A stretch of DNA of 64,000 nucleotides, taken from positions 62,001-126,000 of the forward strand of contig BCHS01000002.1 of assembly GCA_039545275.1 (NCBI GenBank), read 5' to 3'. How positions within the stretch are numbered: position 1 is the first letter of the stretch; every line of letters starts with the position of its first letter. The notes below the pieces were generated by a model. That model ran no database searches. It was not told the origin of the DNA and saw nothing but the letters and a program-made list of their open reading frames with translations. Shown here in pieces: positions 10,849 to 22,165 of the stretch. Both the position numbers and the translations under genes were made by a program. Origin of the DNA: Pseudomicrostroma phylloplanum. Its lineage: Eukaryota; Basidiomycota; Exobasidiomycetes; Microstromatales.

Positions 10849-11623
10849 GTGGAGACATGACTCAAGGCGGGCCTGCCAGGTGGGTGGGAGATGTAGCAAG
10901 GGGAGAGGACCAAGACGAAGGTGAAGAAGACAAAGGGGCTGTGCAGCACAGTCAGAAAAGGATCGACTTGGCGGCTCAAATCTAGGCGCTTCTGGCTCTG
11001 GTCCTCTCCTTCGACCTCTCCTCTTCCTAAAGTTCACGCGCCACGATCCATATGGCCCACCGAGCCCACATTCATCACAAGATCAGTCGTGGCCCTTTGG
11101 CGCCAGGAGGCGGGGGCTTAGACTAGAGAGGGGAAGCGGACAGATACTGTACGACGGAGCGGAGTTGGCGGAGCGAGGACGAGCAAGGACGAGCAAGGCA
11201 GGGCGTGGCAGGCAGAGAGGCGGGCAGGCAGGCAGGCGCAACACTCGGCCTTGAAGCCCATGGCCATGGCCCATCAACTGAAAGCACGCCACCGCCATCG
11301 TCAGCTTCAGGAGCTTCCAGTGGAGCAAAATCACACCAGGCCACGCCACGCCAGGCATCGCTTCACCTTGTATGATGCAACGCACACTCTTGCGCCATTC
11401 ATTTGAATCTGTTTCATTTCATTTCGACACTACTGACGCCAATTGCTGCGTGACCAAGAAGGGTGGTGTGGGGAATACCTGAACAGGGTAAAGAAGCCAA
11501 GAGACGGATAGACTTGTGCTCATGATGGTCGACTGACTTCGGGGTATGAGTGGAGCGGCCAGAGAGAGTGATTGAAAAAGGTGGAAGGCGATGCTTCACT
11601 ACTCTGCACGACCCTCGAGCCGC
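10849..11623. other. Convergent intergenic region with GGCA repeat
   Basis: This 775-bp region lies between two convergent genes. It holds a (GGCA)3GGC run at 11223-11237 and otherwise only short frames; I see no gene. Confidence 0.5.
11223..11237 (+). repeat. GGCA tetranucleotide repeat
   Basis: (GGCA)3GGC. The same motif recurs in other gaps at 25289-25303, 27170-27181 and, on the other strand, 33527-33540. Confidence 0.8.
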
Positions 11624-12250
11624 TCAGAGCTCAGTGTACCTGTGAAGCACGAGTGGACAACATCGCATGGGTCAGCCCAGTAGTCAGGCGAGTCGCTGTC
11701 TCGACCTTGCACGACTTACCATCGGTGGTGGAAGACCTCTACGAGCTCTCCAGCCTTGGAGAAGAGCTCCTTGAATACGGGTCCATCAGTGTGGTGGTGG
11801 AAGGCAGCTTCGTTCTTGTAGATCTCGTAGACAATGAACGTCTCGGGTCCAGCAGCAGACTGGGCGATGTTGTACTGAAGAGAAGGAGAGAGGGGGAGGC
11901 AAAGAGGAGTCAATACGCGCGCAACCAAAGCAGTCAAGCTGTTCTGCAGATCGCACTCACGACTAGGGTGTCTGGCTCCTTGTCAGAGTTGGCGTAGTCG
12001 CGGACGCCCTGAAGGTACTTCTTGACCTCTGCTTCCTTGCCGGGCCTGAGGTGAGCAGAGGGGGGGCAAGGGGGACGGACGAGAAGAGCAGGGAGTGTCA
12101 GTGCTGAGCAGGAGCAGGAGAGAAACGACGCTGACGCAACAGGGGAACTCACTTGGCAGTGATGTGGACGAGGAGGTTGATGGGACCAGAGGTCTTGGGG
12201 ACAGCCTTGATGTCGGCGTCGTAGGGGAGAGAGATCGAGGGGGACGACAT
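11624..12250 (-). CDS. Antibiotic biosynthesis monooxygenase (ABM) domain protein
   Basis: Four exons (12250-12153, 12045-11961, 11874-11720, 11639-11624) give 117 aa in consistent phase. The last exon is 16 nt, adding YTEL after HHRW. The order is INLLVHITAKPGKEAEVKKYL, then a central YNIAQSAAGPETFIVYEIYKNEAAFHHH, then VFKELFSKAGELVEVFHHR. This is the dimeric ferredoxin-like ABM fold, one beta-alpha-beta unit with the usual E-x-Y and HH elements. Such small proteins are cofactor-free quinol monooxygenases or stress proteins in other organisms; the substrate here cannot be read. There is no targeting signal. It is divergent from the small stress-type gene, 747 bp away. Confidence 0.85.
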
Positions 12251-12997
12251 GATGGCAGGTGGTTGGTCAAGTGTGTGATGTGTGATGGGGTGTGTGCTGA
12301 TGGGTGCTGTCAGTGGTTGCTGTAGTGGTGGTTAGGAAGACTAGAAGGAGTGAGGGAGGTCACGCCGTGTGATCAAGTGCTATGCCTCACGAGCACGCAA
12401 CGGGGCCACGCCAGTCCATCGTCCATCGTCCGTCGGTCAGTGCATGGGTGCATAAGTGCTCGCTGCTAAGCTTCTCTCCCCTTTGCCACTTCCGTGACCC
12501 TGGCCTGCAAGCAAACGCCGAGTGCTAATCCTCAGACCAACCACTCTGGGTCGCCCCTTGAATCGAGGTCACTCCACGCTTTCGCCAAGCCGGCTAGCCA
12601 TGTTCCTCCGTTAGCGTAGATGAATGCCATGAAAGGCGCGCCTCCATCTCTCTTGACTTCTATCTATACACTGTATCCAACTTCTCGATGTAGCCGCTAT
12701 ACTTTCATCCCACCGCCTGACAGTGCGAGCTAGTCTCTTCCCCAATTCAGCGGGTCCGTCCACACCCACTTTCTGATGTCAAGGCGCAGCGCGACTCGAA
12801 TCACGCCCTACCTGCCTTGCTCCACATGGCTGGCCAGCCTCTCAGCGGAGGCGCCGATGCGTGCGAAAGCCTCCAGGCCTCCAGGCCTGGGGGGGTGTTG
12901 AAGCTACATCCCGATTATTCCCACCTTCCTGACTTAATCTCACCAAACGACGCAACGACTCATACATACTCTCCGTACTATTAAAACAACTTTAACA
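12251..12997. other. Divergent promoter region, ABM gene and small stress-type gene
   Basis: No coding potential is seen in these 747 bp. AT-rich stretches occur near 12660-12680 and just before the ATG at 12998. I cannot name an operator. Confidence 0.45.
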
Positions 12998-13480
12998 ATG
13001 GCATCTTCAGCAGACCACGGAGCAGCAGCCAAGGCAGCCGACACTGTCAAGGGAAAGATGGACGGTTCCAGTGAGTATACGGCTCATGGCCTGGCAGACA
13101 CGGGACGGGAGCGTAGCGTAGCTGCCATCGCTCCGTCTTTGGCCTGGTCAATGGCATCCACGCCAAGTAGGGCCAAGGTACTGACCATCATCTTCTCTCT
13201 GTCTACTCCTCTCAACAGCTGGCGGCTACGCCTCCAAGGAGATCGGTGAGGAGAACTCCAAGAAGACCGAAGACTCTTCTGGGTGAGTGGTCCCCGTATC
13301 CGTAATACAGTGGTCACAGTGCAGTACTGCGTAGCACCGTCTTTCTGCACACACAAACTTCTGTAGAATACCGAGGCTTACGCTACCACTCTTACTTTTT
13401 CCGACTGTCATAGATTCGTCTCTACCTCGTCCGCAAAGGAGGCCGTCGCTAACGCCACCTCGGGCAGCAAGGACCAGTAA
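12998..13480 (+). CDS. Small hydrophilic protein, GRG1/CCG1-like
   Basis: Three exons (12998-13070, 13219-13282, 13414-13480) give a 67-aa protein with GTGAGT donors. It is rich in Ala, Ser, Lys, Asp and Glu: an N-terminal AAAKAADTVKGKMDGS, a central GGYASKEIGEENSKK, and a C-terminal SAKEAVANATSGSKDQ. It has no Cys or Trp, no membrane segment and no signal. Size, composition and K-E-A heptad-like spacing resemble the Neurospora glucose-repressible clock-controlled protein GRG-1/CCG-1 and other LEA-like stress proteins. The resemblance is compositional, so homology is uncertain. The exon structure and intact 67-codon frame make it a real gene. Confidence 0.7.
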
Positions 13481-13736
13481 AGGTCACGAAACCGTGTGCA
13501 GTGGAACCTTCTTAGACGATGATGATGGCTAGCTTATGAGCGGCTATGAAGAAATGCAAAGGACTTGTAGCTGAAGTTTATTTACGTGTGTCACATCTCA
13601 GGCACCCTTATCTCCACGACAGCATCGTTAGGTCACTATCGCACTCAAGGTGTGATTGCCTGAGGGTGATCTATCAGATTCATGGGCACGCAAAGCCGTT
13701 CTCTACTTGCTCTTAATGAGCTCTTCCCCCGCCCCT

Positions 13737-14968
13737 TCAAGCCCCCGTCACTCCCTTCCACTTCTGACCAGTAATCCTCTCATACGCCTCCTGATACTTC
13801 TCCCTCGTCTTCTGCACCACCTCCTCCGGCAATTTCACCACCTCTCCCGTATCCGCCGCTCCATCCTTCCCATTTGCCTTTAGCCAATCCCTGACGTACT
13901 GCTTATCCCAGCTTGCCTGTCCCCTTCCGGGCTGGAAGTCCTCTGCACTCCAGAAGCGGGAAGAGTCCGGTGTGAGAACCTCGTCGACGAGGATCAGCGT
14001 CGTGTCATCGAGGGACTCCCCGCTGGGCAGAGAGGAGCCGGCGAGGGAGGAGGTGGGTGGTAGGCCGGATTGGGAGGAGGAGACGAGGCCGAATTCGAAC
14101 TTGGTGTCGGCGAGGATGATACCGCGGGAGGCGGCGTGCTCCGAGGCGGTACGGTAGAGGTTGAGCGCGGCTTCTGACACGGCCTTGGCGAGGGCGGGGC
14201 CTAGCAGTTCGGCGGCTGCCATTCAAAGATCAAAGAGACGATTACGACGTCAGGATCAGATGCTGCGTCTGTCACCCGCCCTATGCCACTCGCTCCACTC
14301 ACCCTTGTCGGGATGGATATTCTCATCGTGACTGCCCTGATCTGCCTTTGTGCTCGGCGTAAAGATCGGCCCACCGGGGATCTTCTCACTCTCCTTTAGC
14401 CCCTCGGCAATCTTCAATCCATGCACCGTCCCGCTCTTCTGGTACTCCTTCCACCCACTCCCAGTAATGTACCCTCGCACGATAGCCTCGATGGGGAGGA
14501 CTTTTGCGCGACGCACGAGCATGGAGCGACCGTCGAGTTGGTCTCTGTGCACGTCTAGGCGCGCTTGGAGAGATTCGGGAAAGGTGGAGAAGCTGGTGGA
14601 GAGGATGTGAGAGGGGAGGATGGAGGGGGTGAGGAGGGAAAACCAGAAGGTGGAGAGGGCGTGTAGGAGGGGACCCTTCTCTGGGATACCCTGCGGGAGT
14701 AAGAGCAGCAGCAAGGCAGCTCAGATCAGCGCCGGTCCACCTTTGTTGATCAGCGTAGCCTCTGTCCTCCACCACTCACATTGTCCAGCACCACATCAAA
14801 GGCACTGATGCGATCGGTAGCTACAAAGAGGATAGCTCCTGCGTGCTCTTCTCCCTCGGGAATGCCCGCATCGTAGACATCGCGAACCTTGCCCTTGGCG
14901 AGGAGCTTCAGCGGCAGATCTGTGGTCACCACCGAGGAAGATGAAGTAGAGGGTGTAGCAGCAGTCAT
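13737..14968 (-). CDS. ADE1: SAICAR synthetase
   Basis: Three exons (14968-14780, 14690-14303, 14215-13737) give 351 aa. Phosphoribosylaminoimidazole-succinocarboxamide synthase joins CAIR and aspartate with ATP in purine synthesis. Visible motifs are [14 protein letters not shown] (ATP-binding glycine-rich strand), [50 protein letters not shown] and [14 protein letters not shown]. These are the conserved blocks of the Ade1 type. The protein is cytosolic and somewhat longer than yeast Ade1 (about 306 aa), because of loops such as the Ser/Gly-rich segment after FEFG. It shares a 405-bp divergent promoter region with the quinone oxidoreductase gene. Confidence 0.96.
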
Positions 14969-15373
14969 CGTTGCGTATCGTCGTCAGTGATGGATTGCTA
15001 TCCAGGCGGAAGTGGTAGCTCCTTGCCTGTACAAAATGTGCAGCAATCTTGACTCCTTCGCAAGGACTGATTCGCAAAAGTCGGAACGGAGGGCGAAAGA
15101 GAGGGAAGGCGGAGTTGCAAGTCACCGGCTACCGGGCCCCAGGTTCACCCCCGCACTCGCCACCCTCGCCGATCCAACTGCCGTGCTGCGTCGCTTCCTG
15201 CTCCTCACTCGACTCGGCCTTCCTCGATTCCCGTCTACAGCCTCCTTTCTTCCTCCTTTCCTTCCTTCGGAACTTTTACCTACCTTGCTCCATCTGTATA
15301 GCATCAACACGTCGCCTAGTGCTCCCTCTTACAGTCCTCTCGTTATCATACTAGATCACTCCCGGTAATCACA
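14969..15373. other. Divergent promoter region ADE1 / quinone oxidoreductase
   Basis: This 405-bp gap separates two start codons. The right half is strongly pyrimidine-rich (15170-15300), typical of fungal start regions. No gene is seen. Confidence 0.5.
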
Positions 15374-16489
15374 ATGAAGGGCTACCTAATCGACGAGGAC
15401 ATCCCCCTCACCTCTCTAGCCAAGAAGCTCTCCACCTCTGCCTCTCCTCCCAAGCCAAAAGAAAACGAAGTAGTCATCGACGTCTACTCTGCCGCTCTGA
15501 ACTTCTTCGACGTGCTCCAAGTCGCCGGCAAGTACCAGATCAAGAAGCCCTTCCCCTACGTTCCTGGAACAGAGATCGCCGGTGTAGTAGCGCAGGACTC
15601 GCCTATCCCAGAGGGGTGCGATCTAAAGCCGGGAGATAGAGTGTTCGGTGCGGCTAACGGGAGCTATGCTGAGCAGGTGTGTGCGGACTTCCTGCAGCTC
15701 ATGCCTGTGCCAACGGGAATGAGCATGGATGAGGCTTCGAGCCTCTTTATCACCTACCCTACCTCGTACGCCGCGCTCGTGTTCCGCGCGAATGTGCAAG
15801 AGGGAGAGACGGTCCTTGTGCATGCTGGAGCTGGAGGTGTGGGACTGGCGGCTATTCAGATCGCTAAGGCGCTGGGAGCACATGTGATCGCAACGGCAGG
15901 ATCGGAGGAGAAGCTGAAGGTGTGTAAGGAGGTGGGAGGAGCGGACGAGGTGATCAATTACCGAGACGACAAGTGGCCCCAGAAGGTGAAAGGTGAGTAA
16001 TGAAATGGGTCAGAGCAGTCTCACCAAGTGGTTCCATGATTGTGTGCTCACAATCCCACCCCTTGCTCTCAAAACCCGTCTTCGAACGCCCCGCTCGCAG
16101 AGATGACCGGCGGCAACGGCGTCGATGTCGTCTACGACCCCGTCGGCCTCCTGATTCCCTCTCTCAAATGCGCCGCCTGGAACTCCCGCCTAGTCGTCGT
16201 AGGCTTCGCAGCAGGCAACATCGAAAAAGTCCCCGCCAACCTGGTCCTCCTGAAGAATTGCTCCATCACGGGCGTCTTCTGGGGTGCCTATAGCAAGAAT
16301 GAGGTGGATAAGATTCCAGAGTGCTGGAATGCCCTCTTGGAGATGTTTGAACAAAAGAGGATCAAGCCGACGGTTTTCAGTAGGATTTACCAGGGGTTGG
16401 AGGAGCTGCCACAGGGATTGATGGATTTGAGCGAGAGGAAGACATGGGGAAAGGCAGTGGTGAGGATCAGGGAGGATGCGGGCAAGTAG
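15374..16489 (+). CDS. NAD(P)H:quinone oxidoreductase, MDR superfamily
   Basis: Two exons (15374-15992, 16101-16489; GTGAGT donor, phase 1) give 335 aa. N-terminal GroES-like fold: VDVYSAALNFFDVLQVAGKYQIK, then PYVPGTEIAGVV. The cofactor domain has VLVHAGAGGVGLAAIQIAKALGA, the nucleotide-binding glycine motif that follows the superfamily VLVHGAAGGVG pattern. It continues with TGGNGVDVVYDPVG and ITGVFWGAYSKNE. The catalytic zinc ligands of alcohol dehydrogenases are absent, fitting a zinc-independent quinone or enoyl reductase of the QOR type. It is cytosolic with no targeting signal. It converges on VMS1 with 96 bp between stops. Confidence 0.92.
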
Positions 16490-16585
16490 GGAGGTCGCTT
16501 GGAGCCACTCTGGCCGTCTGATCAGAGGTTGCTCTCTTGTTCAGCTCAATCTGATATTATTCGCAGCTTAGTACAGACGACTGCT

Positions 16586-19390
16586 CTACGAGCCTCCACC
16601 GCCCTGCAGCTTCTTCATCCTCTCCTCGGCCGCCCTAGCCCTCTTCTCCCTCTCAATCCTAGCCCTCATCTCAGGCGAAACACCCTCCATCTTATCCCTC
16701 GCCTCCTTCGCAGCCCGCGAGGCAGCCGTTCCTTGATTCGCACTCCCACCCCCAAGTCGGTTCTTCGTCGCGCTACTGACAGGCGCAGGGGCAGCAGCAG
16801 CAGCAGGAGGGGGAGCAGCAGCGGCCTGCTGCGCCTCCTTCTCCCTCTCTCGCTCCTCTCGCTCCCGCTCCCTAGCCCTCGCCTTCTCCCTCAATCCAGC
16901 TTTGCGTCTGGTCTGATTCTCCTCCATCTCCCCCGTGAGAGCACTGTCCGTGACGCGGGCTTTGCCGGACCAGTCGTACCAGTCTGGCTGGTTGGCCTTG
17001 AGGCGGCGGAAGACATTGCGGGTGCCCTTGGACGAGGAGGGCACGAGGTCGTATGCGGTGCGGTGCGGCCAGGGAGAGTCGCTTGATTCTTCAACTGGAG
17101 GAACGGCGGTGGTAGCCTGTGATGATTCGGTAGGGGGAGCAGGAGGAGAGGAGACGCCGACAGTGGGGTCGGCATGCTTCTCGACGAGGAGCCACTGGAC
17201 GACATCCTCTTGACCTGCTTCTGCTGCTACTTGCAAGAGCGTAGATGGGATGAGTGAAGAGCTGAACTTCTTCGAGGAGGAAGACGAGCTGGCAGGGAGC
17301 TGCCTCGCTCTCCACCACTCCGGTAAGGAAGCATCGATGGAGCTCTCTTTGCTGTCCTCGCCGGCCTCCCAGCCTTGTGCGGGGAGCAATTGCGGCCCGT
17401 ACTTCTCGAAGTGGTTGACGAGAGCCTCGACCCTGCCTCGTCGAGCCATATCTATCATCCTCTCAAATCGCTCCCTCCTCTTCTTCTCTTCTTTGCTCAG
17501 AAGCCCTTCCTCTCCCTTGCGCTTCTTTGCCTTCTCCCTAAGTTTCGCCAAGCTCTGCTCTCTCTCTAGCCTCTCTCGCTCCCGCCTCTTCTGCAGCTCC
17601 TCTCGAGCAGCCTGATTGCCAGTGAGAGAGCGTCGGTAGGCCTCATCTTCCTCCTCCAGCTCTTGGTCTGTCCTACGTGCGATCTTGACCTTGGCCAGCT
17701 CGGCAAAGACGCGCAAGCACTCGCCAACGGTGGCCTTGTTCCTAGTAGAGAAGGGTACGGTCCGCAGCCTTCCATCCGTCTTGGGTCCCTCGAGGGGAGA
17801 GGCAACATCGCCACCCCATGTCCAGAGGATACCCCTAGCCGCTCGGCCTCCAGCACGGGCGTACACCCTCTCCGTCTCGCCAATCAGCTTCCTCCAGCCA
17901 CTGAGGTTGAGCAGAGCGCGGACCTCTTCTGCCAGGGCCACCTCTCCAGCACGACGCAATTGGGCTCCTGCCGACTTGGCAAACTTGCCGCTGGCGTCCT
18001 GGGCAGATTGTGAGCCTCCTTGCTTCCTTCTGGTAGTGTAGCGATGGAAGGCCTTGTGCGCCAGGACGATCAAGGAGCGATCTTCCGAGACAGCCTCTTC
18101 GTCGCTTCCCTGAGCGGGCAGGGGCCTATTGCGAGATGCCACTCGAGGGGCGATGTGAGGGTTTAGAGCCACCACTACAATCGAAAAGTGGCCACCGCCG
18201 AAGAGGAGGACTGTCCAGGTGCGAAGAGGCGGGTCAATGGACCGAGGAAGAGCAGAAGAGGAAGTGCTGCTGACCACCGCGGATTCTTCTTCGGACGAGG
18301 AAGAGGCGACTTGCCCATCTGAGTCTTCCTCGCTGTCGTCCGGAGTACCTTGTCCGCGCTCGGGCTTGACAGTGACGAGTCCGGGCACGTAGCCCTCTCC
18401 CTCGAGGAAGTTGACCCCGAGCATGCTTGCAGCATCGTCCATTCCCTTCAGGCGCTTGCCCTTCCAGCCCGAGCCCTGACCTCCCCTTACTGGCGCTCTC
18501 CGCAGAGGAGCGGCCTGATTGGCCTGCAAGGCGCCAACATGCCAGCCACCAGCGCTGGAAGCGGGTAGTGTTGTCGACGAGACATCAGGAAAGATGGACC
18601 GATACAGGCCTAGTTGGGTCTGTTCGAGATGAACTCGGTCCGAGGCATCCGATGCTTGTGTGGTGAACCACAGAAGAGCTGACTTGGCTGTTACTGCTCC
18701 ACCTCGGGAGTGGGTAGAGACCAGGAGCTCGTCGCCTTCTTCTTCTTCGTCTATTGTCGGTTCGTCTGTCTCGAAGGCCACCTTTGACGAAGCGCCGTTG
18801 AGGTTGAGCTTCTTGACCACGAGTGATACGAGATCGGACGCCCTAGCCGGCTTGCTGGCGCCTTCCTCGTCTGTGCTACCATGGGCGCTCTCTTCTTCCT
18901 CCGTCGCGTCGCCTAGATCATTGACCAGATCCTCCCATCCCTTCTCGTCGACCAGGCCCACAGCCTTGCCTTGCCCTCCACCGGTCTTGAGGGCTACCTG
19001 GAGGTTGTACCGATGCCATTCGCTTCGAAAGTGAGCCCTCTGATGACCCGATGTAGGAAAGGTAGGCTGAGAGGGACACAGCTTACAGGTGAGATTGGTA
19101 CTGGTCGTGGCCGTCTGCGCGAGTGCAGCAGCTGATGGTCCGCCTGCTGTGGTGCCTGGTGCAGTGCTGCCCTCGCCCTTTTGTGATTCTGCAGGGGTCT
19201 CTACATCGATTGACCTCAGCTTGAGAGAGGAGAGGAGTGTAGGAGGCAGCTGAAAAGCATACAATGGACGCTGAAGGAGTGGGTGGCGCTGCTTGACCGT
19301 CGAGCTGAGGCTGCCATTGGTGCTCAGGCGAGGAGAGGAGGGTGTGGAATCGACGTCTTCGTCGGGCCGCCGAGGCGGAGTGGTTGTCAT
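16586..19390 (-). CDS. VMS1: Vms1/ANKZF1 peptidyl-tRNA-releasing factor
   Basis: Intronless, 934 aa. Domains in order: a C2H2-type finger (CKLCPSQPTFPTSGHQRAHF, continuing to H of EWH, about residues 100-127); the VLRF1 release-factor-like domain from about 390, with LLFGGGHFSIVVV and the KQGGSQS loop carrying the catalytic glutamine; ankyrin repeats around LLQVAAEAGQEDVVQWLL; and a charged coiled coil. At the C-terminus, residues 914-924 read REKRARAAEER, exactly the R-x5-A-A-x2-R VIM motif that binds Cdc48/p97. In yeast and human this enzyme cleaves the CCA end of peptidyl-tRNA on stalled 60S subunits in ribosome quality control, opposing Rqc2, and protects mitochondria. All key elements are present, so it should be active. 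Confidence 0.95.
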   Translation of the reverse strand: MTTTPPRRPDEDVDSTPSSPRLSTNGSLSSTVKQRHPLLQRPLYAFQLPPTLLSSLKLRSIDVETPAESQKGEGSTAPGTTAGGPSAAALAQTATTSTNLTCKLCPSQPTFPTSGHQRAHFRSEWHRYNLQVALKTGGGQGKAVGLVDEKGWEDLVNDLGDATEEEESAHGSTDEEGASKPARASDLVSLVVKKLNLNGASSKVAFETDEPTIDEEEEGDELLVSTHSRGGAVTAKSALLWFTTQASDASDRVHLEQTQLGLYRSIFPDVSSTTLPASSAGGWHVGALQANQAAPLRRAPVRGGQGSGWKGKRLKGMDDAASMLGVNFLEGEGYVPGLVTVKPERGQGTPDDSEEDSDGQVASSSSEEESAVVSSTSSSALPRSIDPPLRTWTVLLFGGGHFSIVVVALNPHIAPRVASRNRPLPAQGSDEEAVSEDRSLIVLAHKAFHRYTTRRKQGGSQSAQDASGKFAKSAGAQLRRAGEVALAEEVRALLNLSGWRKLIGETERVYARAGGRAARGILWTWGGDVASPLEGPKTDGRLRTVPFSTRNKATVGECLRVFAELAKVKIARRTDQELEEEDEAYRRSLTGNQAAREELQKRRERERLEREQSLAKLREKAKKRKGEEGLLSKEEKKRRERFERMIDMARRGRVEALVNHFEKYGPQLLPAQGWEAGEDSKESSIDASLPEWWRARQLPASSSSSSKKFSSSLIPSTLLQVAAEAGQEDVVQWLLVEKHADPTVGVSSPPAPPTESSQATTAVPPVEESSDSPWPHRTAYDLVPSSSKGTRNVFRRLKANQPDWYDWSGKARVTDSALTGEMEENQTRRKAGLREKARAREREREEREREKEAQQAAAAPPPAAAAAPAPVSSATKNRLGGGSANQGTAASRAAKEARDKMEGVSPEMRARIEREKRARAAEERMKKLQGGGGS

Positions 19391-19688
19391 GCCGGCCAGA
19401 GTAGATGGAGATCGGCGGCGGCGATGCTGGTACAGGATGCGATCACCAGGCCTGAGAAGGGAGAGGACACGACTTCTGATCGATGGATGCGATGCCAGTA
19501 TGGCCTTCGTACGAGGATGGTATGGGTGGTAGGGATGGTATCAACGCCAGGCAGCGTCAAGAGGAAGAAAGCGAAAATTGCCTCAGCGCTCGACTCAGAC
19601 GCCTCCACCCGCACTTCCGCTTTTGCCTAGACTCCTACAGCCTTGACCTCGTCTTGCTGCTGACCTTTCTGCCGCTCACTCCTAAACC

Positions 19689-22006
19689 ATGTCGCTGCCA
19701 AACTTCGATATCAGGTCAAGGCAGCGGCTCAATGACTCCGAGCATGACGTAGATGATGACGATGGCATTGTTCCAGCTCGAAGCCGCCAGCGAGGCGCGG
19801 CACCCGCCCCCTCATCGACCTGGCAAGGCGCTCTGGGTCTCCATCCCCGCGTCTCGGTGCTCAGCCTCTGTGCACTGCTGATCCACTTTTCATCCTCGAT
19901 TCTGTTCCTCGTATTCTTGAATTCGCTGCAGCCATTCTACATCGCCCAGCTCCAGGAAACCCCCTCGCGTGGCGGCAGTGACGAGCTCCCATCGCTGCGC
20001 ATCGGTCTCCTCACGGGCAAGCTGGCCTTCTCCGATGAGCTCGCCAGCATATTCCTCGTACTCCTCTGGGGCGCACTCAGCGATCGCTTGGGCATATCTG
20101 TAGTGGCCGCAGTAGGGTACTGTCTCATATCGTTGGGACTGATCAGCTATGCCCTCGCTAGGAAGCCTTGGCCTGACTTGCTCTGGGCCAGATTGATCTT
20201 TGCAGGCGGCGGAAGCGCAGTCACTGCAATGCTTACAGGTGAGTGTAGGTAACGACACAATCCCACAGGAAGTCATGACTGAATAAGCACAACTTGCCAT
20301 GTTTGCTCTTCTTAGCGAGTCTGGCAACGTTCTCAAGCGGTGACACATCTTCGCCGGAGGCGGTGGAAACGTCGACAGGCGCTCCCGCAGATGCCGGGGC
20401 AATCACTCCTCCCTCAGCCTCCCAATCGCAACAGGCAAACGAAGCTACACCTCTGCTGGCTTGCTCTAGTGGGAATCCAGCTCCTCCTTCCTCCAAGGCG
20501 CGACACGGTCGGCTGGCCTCCCTCGCCGGCCTCTTCACCGGCTTGGGCGCAATCGTAGCAGTCTTCCTCCTGCTTCCCCTCCCTGTCCGCCTCGCATCTC
20601 TGCACGAAGTCGAGCATAACGGAAGCGGTACAGGAGGTCCGGACGATCCGCTCGTGCAGCAAGGTACCCGCGAGGCCTTCCTCATCGTCGCCTGCCTAGC
20701 CCTCTTCTCTGCCGCCTCTGTGGCTATTGGACTGCGGCACCCTGATCATGTACAGAGCAAGAGGGAGAGAGGAGCCAAAAGACAGCGTTTGTCGAGGACA
20801 GCTTCTGGGAACAGTGCGACCCAAGAGGACGATGAGCAAGAGGAGGCTGCAGGGGCGAGAGAGCCGGGTCAGCTGCCTTCGCGTCTGTCGGCCCGTCAGG
20901 CGAGGAGAGAGCGACTGCGTGACCGTATGCAGGCCGGTAGAGGATCGAGCTCGCCTTGGGCCGTGGTCCGACGAGGTCTTGCCGGCGCCGCTGACACAGT
21001 CGTCGATGTCGGCGCACGATCACTGGATGGTTTCAAGCTGGCAGGTAGGGACAAGACGGGTCGCGTTGCACTGGCGTACCTCGGAGGGGCTTTGGCCAGA
21101 GGTGTTACGATTGGCAGCAGTGAGTCGGCGAGGCAGAGAAAAGGGAAAGAATCCGCTCTTACGGTCAATGTTGTTTCCCCTACTGACATTGTTGTCTCGA
21201 CCCTCTTCTACTCCTCCCTCCTCCACCCCCCTCACTCAGCCGTCTTCCTCCCCCTCCTCATCTCCCACTACTTCTACACAACCAATCCAGCGCTCTGTCC
21301 TCCCCCTTCGCCAGGCACCCCTTCTCTCCCGCCCTCAGAGCTCAAGCGCACCTGCAAACAAGCCTACACCCTCACCTCCGCCCAGTCCGGCGTACTGCAG
21401 ACCGTCGCCCTCATCCTTGCGCCCTTCGTGGGACTGGCGAGCGACGCGCTGGGCGCAGAGGCTGTGCTTGGCGGAGGCGCTTTCCTGGGTCTGGGGGCTT
21501 TCCTCGTGTATGGTGTTGGGTTGCCGGGAGAGGGAGACCCGAGAGTGCCGAGGGCGTGGGTTGCTGCTTGTATTCTGGGCGTGGTGAGTAGTATAGACAA
21601 GAGCGAAAAGCGGAGATGCGGAGCAGAAAGCTGACCCTCCGTATTCCTCCCTCTTCTTCTTCCTTCACAGACGCAAATAACAGCAATCATAACCTCCCTC
21701 TCTCTAATCGCCTCTCTCAAATCCTCCTCTGCCCCCTCCTCTTCCTCCTCAACCCGAAGCGGCGCCCTCGCAGGCGCCTACTCCTCGACAGGCGCGCTGA
21801 GTATCCTCCTCCTCTCCTCTCTCGGCGGCTGGCTCTTCGACTTACGGCCCGCAGCACCTTTCCTCCTGCTTGCGGGACTGGCGGGAGTTGTGGGAATTGT
21901 GGCGGGGCTGGTGAGGGTTCTGGAGGTAGTTAAGAGGAGGAGGAGAGGAGGAGGGGGAGGGGTGCCAGGGGAGGGAGAGGGAGAGGGAGAGGGACGGGAG
22001 GTGTGA
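19689..22006 (+). CDS. Major facilitator superfamily transporter (YCR023C-like)
   Basis: Three exons (19689-20238, 20316-21583, 21671-22006) give 717 aa. It has a hydrophilic N-terminus, then TM1 (VSVLSLCALLIHFSSSILFL), then the signature region FSDELASIFLVLLWGALSDRLGI with the MFS D-R-x-G motif. The next helices follow, then a large hydrophilic central segment (about residues 185-450) far longer than the usual 6-7 loop, then C-terminal helices starting at SAQSGVLQTVALILAPFVGL. The tail is Arg-rich with Gly-Glu repeats. The FADEL/WGALSDR block recalls fungal YCR023C-type vacuolar MFS proteins of unknown substrate. It is divergent from VMS1, 298 bp apart. Confidence 0.85.
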
Positions 22007-22165
22007 AGTAGTGAGGAGAAGGGCAGGTCAAGCGTGATCACGGGCCGCAGCGTTCGTTCACGCGGGGCAGAGCGTCGAGACAACGGTGCAATGCTAGCCA
22101 GGATCAATGCAGGGCAATGCAATGAATTAGTCTCATAGACAACATACAGATTGTACCCCTCCCGC

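Noticed and set aside
10116..10979. 287-codon minus-strand frame opposite the unknown gene
   Set aside because: Ser/Cys-rich shadow of the plus-strand coding frame, which has convincing codon use.
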